From Nymphaea colorata (Eukaryota > Streptophyta > Magnoliopsida > Nymphaeales > Nymphaeaceae), in the NCBI RefSeq assembly GCF_008831285.2, contig NC_045145.1, positions 16,880,040 through 16,944,039 on the forward strand: 64,000 nt of DNA. The letters are read 5' to 3'. The notes beneath the pieces are model-generated. The model was not told the DNA's origin and searched no databases. It saw nothing but the letters and a program-made list of their open reading frames with translations. Of this stretch, positions 1-13,441 are shown piece after piece; position 1 is the first letter of the stretch; each line of letters opens with the position of its first letter. The position numbers and the translations under genes are program-made.

Positions 1-149
1 GTGTAATATGCATTTGATTGTTCCAATTAGAACAAAATAACAAAATAGTGAAGACCCATCTCTTATTTGCCACTTGATTTTAATGTTTATATTTGGCATG
101 CAGAAACTCATCATGTTCTTTTCCTTTTCCTGCTTGGTGCCTTGTTCAG

Positions 150-3100
150 AAGTATTTGAGTTTGACGCCATGGATGATCCACCATCTGTCATGAACATTG
201 AAGTGTACGATTCTGATGGACAATTTGATGAATCGATATGTCTTGGACGTGCAAAAATCAATTTCTTGAAGTCCAATATAGAAGATTTAGCTGATATTTG
301 GATTCCATTGAAAGGAAAATTGGCTCAGTGTCACCAATCAAAGCTGCATCTGTGGGTTTTCTTGAGCAATACAAAAGGCACTGAAGTTGCTAAAGAATAC
401 ATCTCAAAGATGGAGAAGCAGATCGGCAAAAAGGTGTCTTATTCCTGGCATATTAGCTGCCATACTGAAATTTTCTCTTTCTTGTTTTAGTGCAATTTAT
501 ATTTAGATGATTAACCTGTGGAAATTTGTTTTCATCCAAAATTATATGCTTCAATACATCAATTGAGTGTCTTCCTTTTTATTTAATCACTGTAAATTTA
601 TGTGTGTTTAAACTTTTTTGAACTATATATTGAATGCCAGTTTAAGACCAATATGAAACATGAAATAAGTTTCAAATATTAAATGGTAGAAAAGCCATGC
701 AATTCTCCAACAAAGTGTTTTTCAAATATTGTGCAGCCACAAGCATAGGTTGCCATTGATTTACTCATTTTCTAATTTACTGTTTTTTCCGCAGTTATAT
801 GAAAATCTTTCAACAGCTTACTGATCGCACCTTTAGATGAAGCTACAGAAATGTTTCTTAAATTCATTGTATAATCAGGTCTCCAACATGGCATCCAAAT
901 GGGTAACTGGAATTCTGTTTTTCCTCTCTTGAAAGAGTCTTGTGAACATCCAACTATATGAAAAAATTATATCTTTAGAGGATAGGCACAACCCACGGCA
1001 CGATTTAAAATCCAAGTGTCTATAAAAAAAAATGCATTAAATATGTAAACAAAACAAAATGAAATATAAACATGAACAAGTTGCTTCAACAGCGTGATGG
1101 TATGAGGATAAATATGATTTTTTTCACAATAGGTGATTGATCATAAAGTAAATTCGTGAGTATGCTGTTTTGCTTTTGCGCTATGAGAAGATGAAGTACA
1201 ATTTTTCGGCAGATAAACCTAAGATCACCTCAATCAAACACAGCATTCCAGAAACTCTTCGGGTTGCCAATGGAGGAATTTCTCATCAACGATTTTGCTT
1301 GTCAATTGAAGCGCAAAATGCCACTTCAGGTGCTTTTCCTTTGCCGTAACCCGATGCAATTGCGTCAATCTATTTACACAAACTCCTGTTTTCTTCCCAA
1401 AAAAGATCGAAAGTGTCTCCTTGCAATGATCCGTGTTTGTGCAGGGTCGCCTTTTCCTATCATCAAGAGTCATAGGATTTAACGCGAACTTGTTTGGCCA
1501 AAGGACTAAGTTCTTCTTCCTGTGGGATGACATCGAAGACGTTCAAGTGGTGGCTCCATCATTGGCATCGGTCGGCAGTCCATCATTGATGATTATCTTG
1601 CGAAAAGGCAGGGGAATGGATGCCAAACATGGCGCCAAGACTCAACACGGAGAAGGCAGGCTGCGTTTCCACTTCCAGTCATTCGTACCATTCGAAGCTG
1701 CACACAAGTAAGAATGCAATTGACATGCTCTCACTTGTTTAGCCGTTTATAGCATTTCAGAGATCATGAGTTCCATGTTTAAGATCTCACTTTCAAACCG
1801 CTTATACTGGTGTTTTATTTGCTGTTCTTTCACGACACCAAGTTCTATTTGCTGACCAGATGCTCTCTTAAGACATTAGGAGCCATCTTATTGCTTACCA
1901 AGAAATAAGTCTGTCATTTCTTTTCATCTAATGATCAGATTCAAGACTCGCAAGCGCCTGGTTTGAGTCTTTGACAAATTTTAGTTCCCCGATATCCTGC
2001 AGATCCGCAGCGTCGTAAAAGACTGTAAACCAGTATACAGATTGCATTATACTCAAGTATACATGAATTAATGTTCCTTTTGAGTTTCTTAGATAGATTA
2101 TTCCCGAAGCTGTTTCCACGTACGAATTCAAGTTTTTGCATCCTTTTATGTGTTGATGGGCTTATGCAACTGCTTCATCGCTTGACATATTGCTATTGGT
2201 GGATACATGAAATTGAATTTCTCCCCATCCTTTAACGATAAGAAAAAGTTGTAGACTTATTTCAAAAAGGAAACAGTTTGAAGACCATAAAAATTGATTA
2301 AGATTACTAGGACATTCAGACCTTCATATTCATTTCTTTTCCCTCTTAAATGATGTTGGTCCACCGTAGCTAATACCCTAGAAGGGACTCCAGCTCCAGT
2401 CTGCGGTCGAAATGCATTTTTTCCTAAAAATGATGGATTTGATATGACAACGTTAGGGTTTTCATGGTGCTTCATGACTTAATTAAAATATTTCTGGCAT
2501 TTGAGCACGACCAGCATGTGCCGGTGAGACCTGTAGACATTTTGTTCATGAAATTAATATAGGACCCTGTTTTACTAATTACTATCATAATCCTCTTTAT
2601 TTAGGCGGACTCTTTTGTTTTTCTCTTTCTACTTTGACCTGGTTTGACAAACTTATGCATCACCCGTATATGAATATAAGAGAATATGATCCATCAGAAA
2701 ATCACCGTCATAAACTAAAATGTCCTGACAGGACGATCATCGCATTGTGGAAGTCGAGGTCTTTGACTGCAGAGCCTATAGCGGAAGAACAATCTGATAC
2801 GAAAAGCACCCACACCAAAGAAAATGGATGTTCTTCGGATGTGGAGGATGTAATCATGAAGAAGGTTTATTCTTCTTTCCATCCTATCCAAGTAAGTGTT
2901 TCTCATATGTCAACGCTGCAGAAATTTGCTGCATTTGTTAGATCCTGACACTCTTTTGGACAGGCAGACTTGTTAATGGAGCTGTTTGGTGGTGGTCACG
3001 TGGAAAGAAAAGTGATGGAGAAGGTTGGATGTGTTAATTCTTCACATACAGCATGGAAGCTGGTTAAGCCTGACATAAACCAGAGGCGGCTGTCTTACAA

Positions 3101-3580
3101 GTTTGACAAACATATCTCTAATCTTGAAGGAGACGTTAACAGCACACAACAGATATCATTTCTTGCAGATCGAAAGGCGTGGACTATTGAAGACGTGATG
3201 GCATTCCAAGGCGTTCCACTTGGTGATTGTTTCAATGTATGGACGCTTTGTAGTCTGTTCATTATTATTTTTAGTTATACTATGGTATCCATTGTAGCAT
3301 TCTGAGGCCTTCCCTTTAGCCTTAGTCATGGTTGTGTTCTAATTTGCACTGTTTTCCTTATTTGCAGCTCCATCTGCGGTACCAAATTGAGAATGTGCCA
3401 ACAAGATCACGGACTTGCAACGTCCAAGTATATATAGGTCTGCAATGGCTGAAGAGCACAAGGCAACAAAAGAGAATCTGTAACGACATAGAATTGAAGC
3501 TTGCAGACCTCCTAAAGGAAATCTTTGCCACAGCCGAGGAGTTTCTACTGGCAAGGCCTATAGATCCTCTCTGTAAATGA
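150..3580 (+). CDS. C2/GRAM/VASt-domain protein, upstream tandem copy (5' end off window)
   Basis: Six exons can be joined in frame: 150-433, 1213-1329, 1445-1707, 2732-2891, 2964-3236 and 3368-3580 (stop TGA). Every intron is GT-AG. The exons encode the second half of a C2 domain (motifs EVFEFDAMDDPPSV and DSDGQFDE, with the acidic Ca2+-loop residues present), a GRAM domain (FQKLFGLP, FLINDF, KRKMPLQGRLFLSS, KFFFLWDDIEDVQV) and the C-terminal VASt domain (LMELFGGGHVERKVMEKVGC, GVPLGD). The first three exons have exactly the lengths of the matching exons in the downstream copy at 13442-19410 (284, 117 and 263 nt), and all phases agree. The family is expected at membranes, where VASt domains carry sterols or other lipids and C2 and GRAM bind phospholipid; that role is family knowledge. 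The protein differs at many positions from the downstream copy, but no stop or frameshift is seen, so it looks intact. The N-terminal C2, first VASt and membrane segment would lie left of base 1. Confidence 0.88.
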
Positions 3581-4570
3581 ATGTCTATTTAACATGCTGA
3601 AGTTTTCACTATAGCTACTCAAGGAACATGGAGGACAATAAGCATCTGGCACAGAAGCTTTCAGTTCTGAACCTACAGCACCTTTGATGGCTAACTATGT
3701 CAAAAATCATTGAGCAGAAAGAGGTTGGCTGCATCTCTAATGATTTGTAGATACGAAGTATGGAGTTTTGCAGGTTCGGTTGGAAGTAAATTCACCATCT
3801 CTGGAAGCAGGGTTGCCCATTTCTTACGAGTCATGACTGGAATGCCTCCATTAGTGTTCTCGACCTTCGAAATTTCGGGTGGCACCACCCTTGATATTCT
3901 ACGCCAGCTGTTCAAAAGAACGTAAAATTATAAATTCAACTAAATTGTACTGATTAAGAGATGAGTGTAGCCAAATGGGACAGGATAAATGCTGAAGAAA
4001 TTAGAGGAGGGAACTGAGTTATGATGTTCTCTTACCTCACTTATTCTTACATTCTCAACTTGTTTCTCGAGTGATTCTGCTCATAAACTCGCAAGCAAGA
4101 CTGCAGAAGCCTGTACCGTGACGAGATGGATTTTCAGTTGAATTGCAACTATCATCTGTTGTTGATTCTGATGCCAAATCGGCAGAGCTTATGGTTGAAA
4201 AATTAGTGCCCCGAGTTGGCATTATCAGGAAAGTCTCCCATTGCATTTGCTTTACCTGAAGGATGTCTAAAGACTCTAAACTGAGTAGTTGAACTCTAGC
4301 ATGAGGCAAGGAAAAAGGACTTAATGCAAACATGATTTGAAGATGTTCATTTTTGTTCCGAGATATTGGAACGAAAAGAAATGACATTAATGACAGATTT
4401 TTGACAAAAGAAATGTGAATGTTGACAGACAAGTATGAGGCTGGCAATCAGAACTACAAACAGACAGAAATACAAAAGAAAACGACGTTGGAGAGAAAGG
4501 TGCTATTGAATGAGAATCTTCACTTGATCTAAGCTGCAAGTCGATACTATCTTTTTCAACCATTAACATA
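3581..4570 (-). other. 3' flank of the first C2/GRAM copy with unassigned minus-strand open segments
   Basis: The start of this stretch is the 3'UTR of the gene ending at 3580. No AATAAA signal is seen close to the stop. Two minus-strand reading frames, 3700-3915 (71 codons) and 4055-4447 (130 codons), have a protein-like composition. The first contains NSWRRISRVVPPEISKV and TRKKWATLLPEM. The second ends in an open run that follows a possible CAG splice acceptor (ILQ then VKQMQWETFL). I recognise no family and cannot join them into a convincing gene, so they may be chance frames or remains of a decayed gene. Confidence 0.25.
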
Positions 4571-5034
4571 TGGCATTAGCTCCATTAAAAGGCGTTAAAG
4601 TAGCTGCAGTTCATATAGATAGCCTGAGAGAAAAAGGTACTATGGCTTTCTTTCTTACAGAAAATACTTGCTATTCATGTTCTTTGGTTAAAGCTCATGT
4701 GTTGGAATTATACTTTCAGAAAATAGGCGTATATGAATATGACGTCGATGTTCAAAAACCAAAAGAGTCGACATGTTGCTTTAATGTGTAAACTATATTG
4801 TTTCAGGGTCTTAAAGCCAGTCTTTAGCTTATAAAAGCTGTGATGCCAATAAAAGAAAGCGATTTTATGTCGAGTCTTACAATTTTGACATGATAATATG
4901 GTCGGTTAATTAGACAAAGAACGCAGAAATATGAGTGTGAATCCATGTTATCAAAATCGGCTTCGGAATTGAATAAGCCAAGTTGCTGATTTGGTGAATT
5001 GGCTGATCTTGGACTGAATTGATCATAAATCGGC

Positions 5035-5347
5035 AAAAAAATATTTGAAACTTTACCTTTTAAACAAAAATGTATAAATTAATTAAGCTAAAGAATATTA
5101 CCCATTTAAAATAGTTAAATAATAACATGCGGCATTTTTGAAACTGCCCATCAAATCGAATCGGTGGCAAATAGGACTCGAATAATCTATGATAACACTG
5201 TTTTGAATCATAAGATTTCGAAATCAAAAAAATATTTGAAACTTTACTTTTTAAACAAAAATGCATAAATTAATTAAAATAATAACAGGCGGCATTGTTG
5301 AAATTGCCCATCATATTGAATCTGTGCCAAATAGGATTCGAATCATC
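5035..5347. repeat. Imperfect tandem duplication, about 190 bp period
   Basis: The run ATATTTGAAACTTTAC followed by TTAAACAAAAATG and ATAAATTAATTAA occurs at 5041 and again at 5232. The following block, GCGGCATT with TTGAAA then GCCCATCA and CAAATAGGA with TCGAAT, occurs at about 5130 and 5290. The second copy has lost a few tens of bases. The unit is AT-rich and non-coding. The flanking 4940-5034 contains related CGGCTT/GATTTGG/CGGC phrases, suggesting an old dispersed repeat. Confidence 0.75.
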
Positions 5348-8300
5348 TTCACCACCCACATCATCTTACAGAACATTTTTTAGCATAAAAAGCAGTGCTT
5401 AACTAATCGACTCTTGGCTACCTCGAGGCACCAAGTGTTCTCATGTGGGTAAAAATTAAAAATCTTCCACAAGATGAGTCTTGATAAATCTTTTCAATTG
5501 TTTAACATTTTCTCTCACCTTCATTTGGTGTTCATTAAAATAAGAGCCTCTTTTTTAAATTTGTGTATGTCGTCCCAGACAAGGCAAAAACTTTTGCTGC
5601 AAAAAGTGTCGCCTCTTTCCTGTCTTTTTAGCTTGCTTTTAGCAAAACTTTTTCCTAATTTAAAAAGCGCAAATACTTTGATCTAAAGTTATCTTTGACA
5701 TAAAACCTCTTTATTTATTGTTTTGTTTCACTCATTTCTAACAATCTAACCTAACATTGAAAAGAAAATGTATTTGTTCATCTTTGTTTTCAGTGAAACA
5801 TGCAAAAATTTTTTGCTCGGAATTTTTTTTCCGAAACATAATCGATTTTGAAAAAGAAAATGTCAGTCTACACAACAACCACATATAAACCCAAGAGGGT
5901 GACAATTGCATTGCACGTTCTCTTGTCGTTTTGATGGTGATCAACCATGGGAAAAAGGAAATGAAAGTCGAATTTCTTTTCATTTTCGTGCTTTTTTTTA
6001 ACCTTTTATTAGGATTCACGCGATTTCATTGGCTGGTTGACTAAAAAAGTTGGAAAACTTGGAATATGATTTCTAATTTCTATTGTTCTTGTTAATTGTT
6101 AATCAAATAAAATAAGCCAGTTTCATTGTTGACACAATGTATAGGCTGATACCTGTCAGTTTTTTTTTTTTAAAGATGTTTACTGTACAAACATAATTAA
6201 AATAAATGTAAAGTTAAATTTGAAACTAAAAATCAATTGAATGATGAGAAACAAAGATTTTTCAAAAACCAATTATTTATGTTCTATAAAGTCTACTTCG
6301 ATCAATCAAGATGCGACATTTCCACACGTAAATTCATATATGGAAATTTCTTTATCTTGTGGGTATCCATCAAGATGACACGTAGAATCAGGATCTCATT
6401 GTTCAAATATTCCTTATCAACTTGTTATAGGCTGCAATATATTACGCAACAAAAAATTGACTGTAGATTCCAAGCAGCCTCTCTGGTCGTGTATTATCCT
6501 TTTCTTGCTCGGAAGGGATCAGAGTTCTACAACACCTTAGAATGAAGTTCTGACTTTATCATTCATTCTGATCTTTGAAGATTTATTCAGACTTATATCC
6601 TTTAGGACTTGGTGCTCATAGTTTACCTTCACTTTGCTTTTATTTTTTTTAATTTGTTAAACGCATTGAGAAATAAATACTAGACACTTCATTTCTCCGG
6701 TTATTCGAGACACCAAAAACAAGTTTGATATCTTGAAGAACAACGGAAAGGGTAGAGGCTTCGACTCTCGGCACACAACAAAATTGATCCTTCTGATACT
6801 CACCTGGTAAAGATTTGCAGTGGGTAGAAACTTGATCTAAGGGTTTCAGGTCAACATTCTTCACAATGGAAAATTTCCTGCTAATGTTATCTCTAAATCG
6901 TATGTATTTTCAAAAGCAAAAGCTGAAGATTGTTTGAAATCAGGAGCAGAATGGACATATGAAAGCAAAGTTTAGACGAAAGCTGAAGAGTGTTTCCTCG
7001 TAATGAATACCCTCGCCTGCCAATTTTGAAAAAAAGAAAAAAAAGGAACAAAATTGTTACATTTATATAATTAATTACAATTTGCAAGCAACTACTCTAG
7101 TCTGCCGATTTTGATCAAGAAAAAATGAAATAGCATTGTTAGATTTCTATGATTGCAAGCAAAGAGGCTTGATGGAGACCAGGAGGAAGGTTTGATGACT
7201 TCAAATCCTTGAAAGTTCTTAAGAAAACAAAAAATATCACTTTGAAATTAATTTATGGCTTTCTGGGAACAAATTGTACCTGAAAGACACTCTTAAGCTC
7301 AAACATATTAAATCCAATTTCACACCGTCTTTTCTAATTATTTCCAATCATTTATATGTACGGGAGTTAGAAAAATCGACCAAACACAGCCAATTTAATT
7401 GAATATGTCACTGTATGGATTTCATCAAGTGGCCAATATAGGGAAGCAGCATGTCAATTAGTGTATTATAAATATTTTAAAATTTTCAATTGTTTATATA
7501 ATTTTTATATTTTATAATAATTAATATAATCAATTCACGCCGATTCAGCTGAACCAACTCGTTTAATTCAAAATCCAATGGAGACTTCCAAAGCACAAAG
7601 CATTTATTTTGCATTATGCGGACATTAGTTGTACCAAATTTCATTTCTTCAATCAAGAAAGATGCAATATGATGAGTTTAGTTTGGTATTGAAAAATCTT
7701 TAAGATCTTATAAAGATATTAGTTAAGTGATATGTTGTCTCAGTTCATGCTCTTTTTTGGAGCTAAAACAAAAACTACTGGGTGGTGGGATGAGATTGGT
7801 CAAACTTGGAGCTCGAGCCCAGTGTGAATTAGGTAATGAACCAATAATGTGACGCGTGGTTGCATGTTCACTTGTTATAAAAATTAAAATTGAACGGGTC
7901 CAGTCAAATAATTTTTCATCTTTACTTTCATTTATATTTCTATAAAAAAAAAAACAACATTGTTCTATCTTTAACTTGGGATTGGTTGACTATGAATATG
8001 AATGTAAAACTTGCGAGATCACGCCTTTCTTGTAGAATCGTTCAGTGAATTTGTTGGTCAATTACTTAAGCGTCTAGAAGGCGTCATAAAGAAGTTTATT
8101 ATTTGACCTGACATCGTCCTTGTACAACCGGTTGAAGGAGGAAAAAGTTTGATGAAATTCATTTTGGATTATTCTTTTGAAGGAAATTTTGAATATATAA
8201 AAAAAAGTATTTTCCTCAATACTTAAAACTTTATGTTTTTTTTTTAAAAAAAAACAAATATAATGAAAATCACATAAAAGAAGGAAATAAAGTGAATTAT

Positions 8301-8900
8301 TGATCGAAGGGTACCGGAACCCTAGAGATGCTGGTATCAATTTTTGTCTCATGAAGCTGAAGCCTATAGTTTCGATGCTCAAACTTGATTTTCAGAAAAG
8401 AAATTTATACATTCGTTCATATCTTCTTTAGCATAGACACAAAATTATCAAAACTGGTATGTATATATTTCATAGAAGTATATACACTAAAAAAAAAAAA
8501 TGGGAACTATGAGTTGCTTAAAAGTTTGGTTTGATGTTGCTAGTAAAGTTCTTCTTCGAAAAAAACAACTCGGTTATATTTTCAACTCTGAACAATGATT
8601 TTATATATCGGATTTTTGTGAACCATCGAATAATTTTCTAGTCGTACTCACTTTAATTCGTCATTATCGTTGGTTGACGCTATAATTTTAATGACTGACC
8701 GTCGTTAGTTATAACTGTACCAAAAAATTAATTGGGCTACACACACAAAGTTTAAAGTAAGGAAATGATGTGACGTGGGCTCATTATCTTATTGCTCATC
8801 TTTATGTCTCCTATTTTTTTTTATCTTTAATATGAACATGCAAAATATTTGACCTTATACTTACTTTTCACCCTTTCATTTCAGTGTTTTGAAATGACTT
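5348..8900. other. AT-rich intergenic DNA, no gene seen
   Basis: This stretch holds only short chance reading frames and many homopolymer runs. No splice-compatible coding segment, RNA gene or complete mobile element could be supported. Confidence 0.6.
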
Positions 8901-8930
8901 TCGTATAGTGTTTGTTCCCATGTGTTCAAG

Positions 8931-8966
8931 AGCGGAGCCAAGATTTTTGCAGGGGCGAGTCAAACC
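8931..8966. repeat. Dispersed repeat tag (AGCGGAGCCAAGATTTTT type)
   Basis: The phrase AGCGGAGCCAAGATTTTTGC followed by AGGGGCGAG resembles AGCGGAGCTAGAAATTTTG followed by TCTGGTGGGGGC at 58436-58466. Similar phrases are common in old plant transposon fragments. The full element and its ends cannot be defined here. Confidence 0.4.
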
Positions 8967-10650
8967 ATTCGTGGGTCGGGCCAAGAAGAGCGACGGTAGG
9001 ACCAAAAGGAGCAACGGGCATTTTATCGAAACACTTTTCTTAGGTTTTCAGTTAAAACTGGGTCCGATTGATCTTCGATCGTTTAAATTTTTAAGTAAGA
9101 TGTTGACATTGAAGACAATATAAATACAACCGTTTTTGTATTTTTTTTTTAAGCCATATTTATATCTTGTTGCAATGTTCAAAAGAGGTAGTTAGACGTG
9201 CATTTTCTTGCGCTTCGCCGTGACGGTCACGATTCTTGGCGAGGCAATAAATGATGCGTTGATGAAATGGATCGGACGCTTGATATCTCTCTTTAATGTT
9301 GAAAGAGTCAAAGATGCCCAAGGAAGACGCCGGCGGTGAAGCACAGCGCCGTTGTTGACTGTTAATGGGAAGTGGGGTCCGCACGTTTTCTTCTCGCTCC
9401 AACGGCTGCGCCGTGGCTCCTCCCTCTTGTTTTCTTCCCCATTCCCAGAAGAAATGCCGACGACTTCGGATTCGGACTTCCCTAAATTGACATAAACACC
9501 ATTCACTCCACTTGTTTATTGCAATTTTACCCAATTCGACTATACGATAAGAATATATTGTTTTTATATATGTTTTCTTTTTTTCTATCTCTTATGTGTC
9601 GCCCTCGCGTGTTGTTGTTCCGAGAAGGTTTGATAAGATTGTTCTTAAATTTATCTAGATCGACCTTCAAGATTATTTGAAATGGTGATTGACTCTACGA
9701 TAAGAATATCTTGTTTTCACATATTCTTTCTCTCTCTCTTTTTTTTTTAAAGGTGGATAGTCATGTTTTCTTTACTTCTTGACAAAGTATGTTTAAAGAC
9801 TTTTTTTTTTTTAATTCAGGAAAATAACATGACAGTGATCTTTAGGATAGTCTGGGATTGAAGATTCAAAGCGGCATAAAAGAGTATATTTTGCAGATCT
9901 TAAAATCCATGCTACATGTTAAAAACCATGAATTTAAGGTTGAATAAAAAAAATGGTGTTTCGACGAATCTACAATAGATCTCGGATCCATAATGAAACA
10001 AATACAATTTTAAATTTTCTTACTATATAAAATGGAACACCCTCCTACCCAACACACTGCACCCCTAAAGCTTATATAAAGTTTTATTAGGGTGGTTTGA
10101 AAAAATTACATGTATGTGATTTACATTTACATGTTTTGTATACAAAAGGTGAAATTTAGAACCCAAAAGGAATCATATCGTGATCTTAGAAATGTTTTAT
10201 TATATGTTTCATGGGTGGCTTGAAAGAAAGTGTTTGAAATGTAAGTGTAGGTGGCCCACCTCATAGATGAAGGGATGATGATGTCAATATAATACTTAGT
10301 TGCTTCCAACAACCAAATTTTAGTGGATATATATAAATGATGACTTCGGTTATCCAAAGTCACTCAGCTATTTAACTAAGGTAGTCCATTTAAAACATAT
10401 AAATAGTTGAGAGAAAAACAATAAAAAAAATGCAAACTTATACAAGTTGACAAAAATATCTATAGTTTTTTTTTAAATTTTTTTTTAACCATCAATCATG
10501 TTTGATTGGATGGTCTTAATTAAATGGGTAGGTAACTTTGAAAAGCTATAGTCACTATTTATTTTTTCCATATGTATATATGTGTGTGTATAGTAGATAT
10601 GTAAATTTCTTCCTTTGGACTTGGACAAAAAAATCTTTCTACCTCTCCCA

Positions 10651-10756
<106 letters not shown>

Positions 10757-11240
10757 TAACCACACATATCATGATATTTTAAAAAATGTCACAATATTAA
10801 CGAACAAATGAAGAAAACCATAAAAACGGTAAAATATCATAATATTTTGAAAAAATTATTGAAAATCAATTTATCAAAATTTCCCACGATTTTAACGTGA
10901 TTTTATCATGATTTTTTCATTTATTTTTTTTATTTCATTTTCTGTTTCAGTTTTTTTAAATTCTTTGTTTCGCATGACTTCTTAAATGCAATATAATACT
11001 TATTACTTTATCATTTGTATCATTTTAACTAGACGGGTTTTCACGTCTTCTTATTAGTTTTTCATTTTTTGTATTGTAGTTTTAAAACAATTCCAAGATT
11101 TTTTGAGATTCCCTAAAACAAACTTTGCCAAAAAAATACCTGAAAAAACTTGATCCAAACTCTAAAACTATATTTGTGACTGTATATATATCACACACAC
11201 GTAATTGGATTGAAGATGAACGTATGACCGAAGGAATCGG

Positions 11241-11245
<5 letters not shown>

Positions 11246-11285
<40 letters not shown>
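11246..11285. repeat. (AG)n microsatellite
   Basis: An uninterrupted AG repeat of about 40 bp in intergenic DNA about 2.2 kb upstream of the complete C2/GRAM gene. Confidence 0.97.
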
Positions 11286-11286
<1 letters not shown>

Positions 11287-12369
11287 TTATGATTAAAAAA
11301 GAAAACTATTTCGACTGAGGGAGCTCACAAATAAGAGAAATCTTAAAAAAGGCTTTAAATAAGCATATATTTTTACGATGCCCTGTCGGACATGAAGATG
11401 AGATTCAGATGCCTAATTTACGAGCGGTTTATTTCTCGACGTTATTTTTTCACAACTCTAATAACTGATTTTCCTACATGGTAGTAATTTTTTTTCTGCA
11501 GAATTTTCTCAACCAAACCTAATTTCGACACACACACGAACAGTGAAAACGCGCGCGCACGCACAACACACATTATATTAAATCCTGGGCGCTCACTGTC
11601 ATGCCATTCTTTTTTTCAAGTGCTGTCGACATGTCTAATTTTGAACATCGAGCCTTTGTTTTTAAATTTCACTGCCAACTTTATTAATTAGCATTTTTAT
11701 CAGTATCCTATAAAAATAAAGAATCGCGTTAAAATAATATTTTCAAGATAATTTAGCTTCCTCAAAGATTTTATGCCTTTTATACACTTATCTCAGAGTT
11801 TGTATTATTAAACTACAATCAAACAACGATCTCTCCCGATTTTATGAAGTACTTTCCGATATTTTCCAACTAAAATTTGTAACCTTTTTTCACATTTTTC
11901 TGCGGAAAGTTCGAGAAAAGAAGATAATCAATTTCAAGATTATTATTCCTTTTTCAGGAATTTCCCGGAATGCGTGACGGAGATTTAAATTTTTATAATA
12001 GTAATATAAATCGGCCCCTTTCCCCAGGAAATATTAGATCTAGAGCAGTGCTGTCGGTGACGCGTGGAGCGCAAGGGAGGCCGTCCATCACAAAGATGAA
12101 CGGCCGTAAGAGCAGAGAAAGCCGTTAAAGCACCGGACCATAACGTCAACGGTTATGTCGGATGGAAAGGGAGGTGGGGGAAACAGGGAGTGGCCGAAAC
12201 AGTAAATACGTTTGAATTGCAGGGCAATTTAAACCGATCGTGTGACGAGACTACCATAATCGACGGCCGTCCCTCCCGTGGCCTGACTGACTGGAGCCGA
12301 GCCCCGCGTCCACCCAGCCGAGCCGAGTCGCCGCCAATCATCATCGTCGTCGTTGTCGTCGGCGGAGGC

Positions 12370-13441
12370 GGGAAGTTTCGTTCCCTCGCCAATCTGGTGC
12401 ATCGCTTTCTCTCCCTCTCTCTGTCATTTTGTAACTCTCTCGGTGGACCTCTTCGGGTTTTTATTTTTATTTTTTAGTCATTTGACTCGAGAACTAGGGA
12501 GGCAGGAAGAGCACTCCATTGAGAGTGAAACGCGTCTTCGTCGCTCGAAACCCATTCGGTCTTCCTTCCACCCTTGAACTCGTTGATCTGGGGGTCTTCC
12601 CTCTCGAGCCGCAAGCCTCTCCCTTTTTCATTCTATCTCCCTCTCCTTATATACGGTCTTTTTCTGTACAGGCTTTTTGTTATCTTCTGAATCCGCTTTC
12701 CATTCCCTCTCTTTTTATCTATCGCTGTTTTTGCCCTTTTAAGCCGCTAAAAGATATTGATCCCTTTTTTGAGTTGTTTGGTGATTCCCTTCTTCCCGTG
12801 ATTATGGAATTCTTTGTTTGTTTCCTTTTGTAGTTTTAAACGAACCTGAGGCCCTGATTCCGCACATTTTTCGGGTTCTGCCTCTACGCGAACTCTTTTG
12901 CTTCCATTCTTTCGATCTGATTTTGAAACCGCAGTGAATTTTGGAACGAAGCGGCTTCTGTGTCTCGAATGCGGCTGGACGCGTTAGTCTTCCACAGTTT
13001 TGAAAGAGTTGGGGGTTGTTGGAGCCCCCAGTTGATGACCAAAATTTCGTTTCGGTAGAAATTCAACAATTTGTTTTGTTTTCAGATAATTTGCTCTGGT
13101 TTGGACATAGAACGCAATTGTTTGTGTAAAAAACTGATTTTAGTTCTTTTGGCTAATTTTGGTTCTTGAATTTGTTTATTTTGTGCACGTTTTTGAGTTT
13201 GCTCATGTGAAGGCCGCTGAAGCCTGTTTATCCTCAACATTTTGCCGTCTGCAAGGACGTCCTTGGTGTTAATTGTTTTTTTGAAAGATATTTTCTTTCA
13301 CTATTTGATAACAAAAGAGTACTAATTTTGTTGATCTTCATACTGTTATCACCTTTTGTTCCCTACATAGAGTCCAGGGACAAACAAATTCTTCTTGTTC
13401 TGAGCTTGTATTAGATATAGTGCTGAAATTTGTCATCTGGA
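12370..13441 (+). promoter_or_regulatory. Inferred core promoter and 5' leader of the complete C2/GRAM gene
   Basis: From about 12000 the composition changes from AT-rich to GC- and pyrimidine-rich. A CT-rich tract at about 12408-12440 and a TATATA-containing stretch near 12650 precede the start codon at 13442. This is typical of a plant 5' leader. The transcription start and any leader intron cannot be fixed by eye. An in-frame TGA at 13424-13426 stops any upstream extension of the coding frame. Confidence 0.45.

Noticed and set aside
9160..9534. 124-codon minus-strand frame
   Set aside because: No motif, an overlapping frame of similar length in another phase, and it lies beside a dispersed repeat tag; probably chance in a GC-richer patch.
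12190..12477. 95-codon frame upstream of the complete C2/GRAM gene
   Set aside because: Low-complexity Val/Gly and Leu/Ser runs, overlapping the inferred promoter and leader; no motif.
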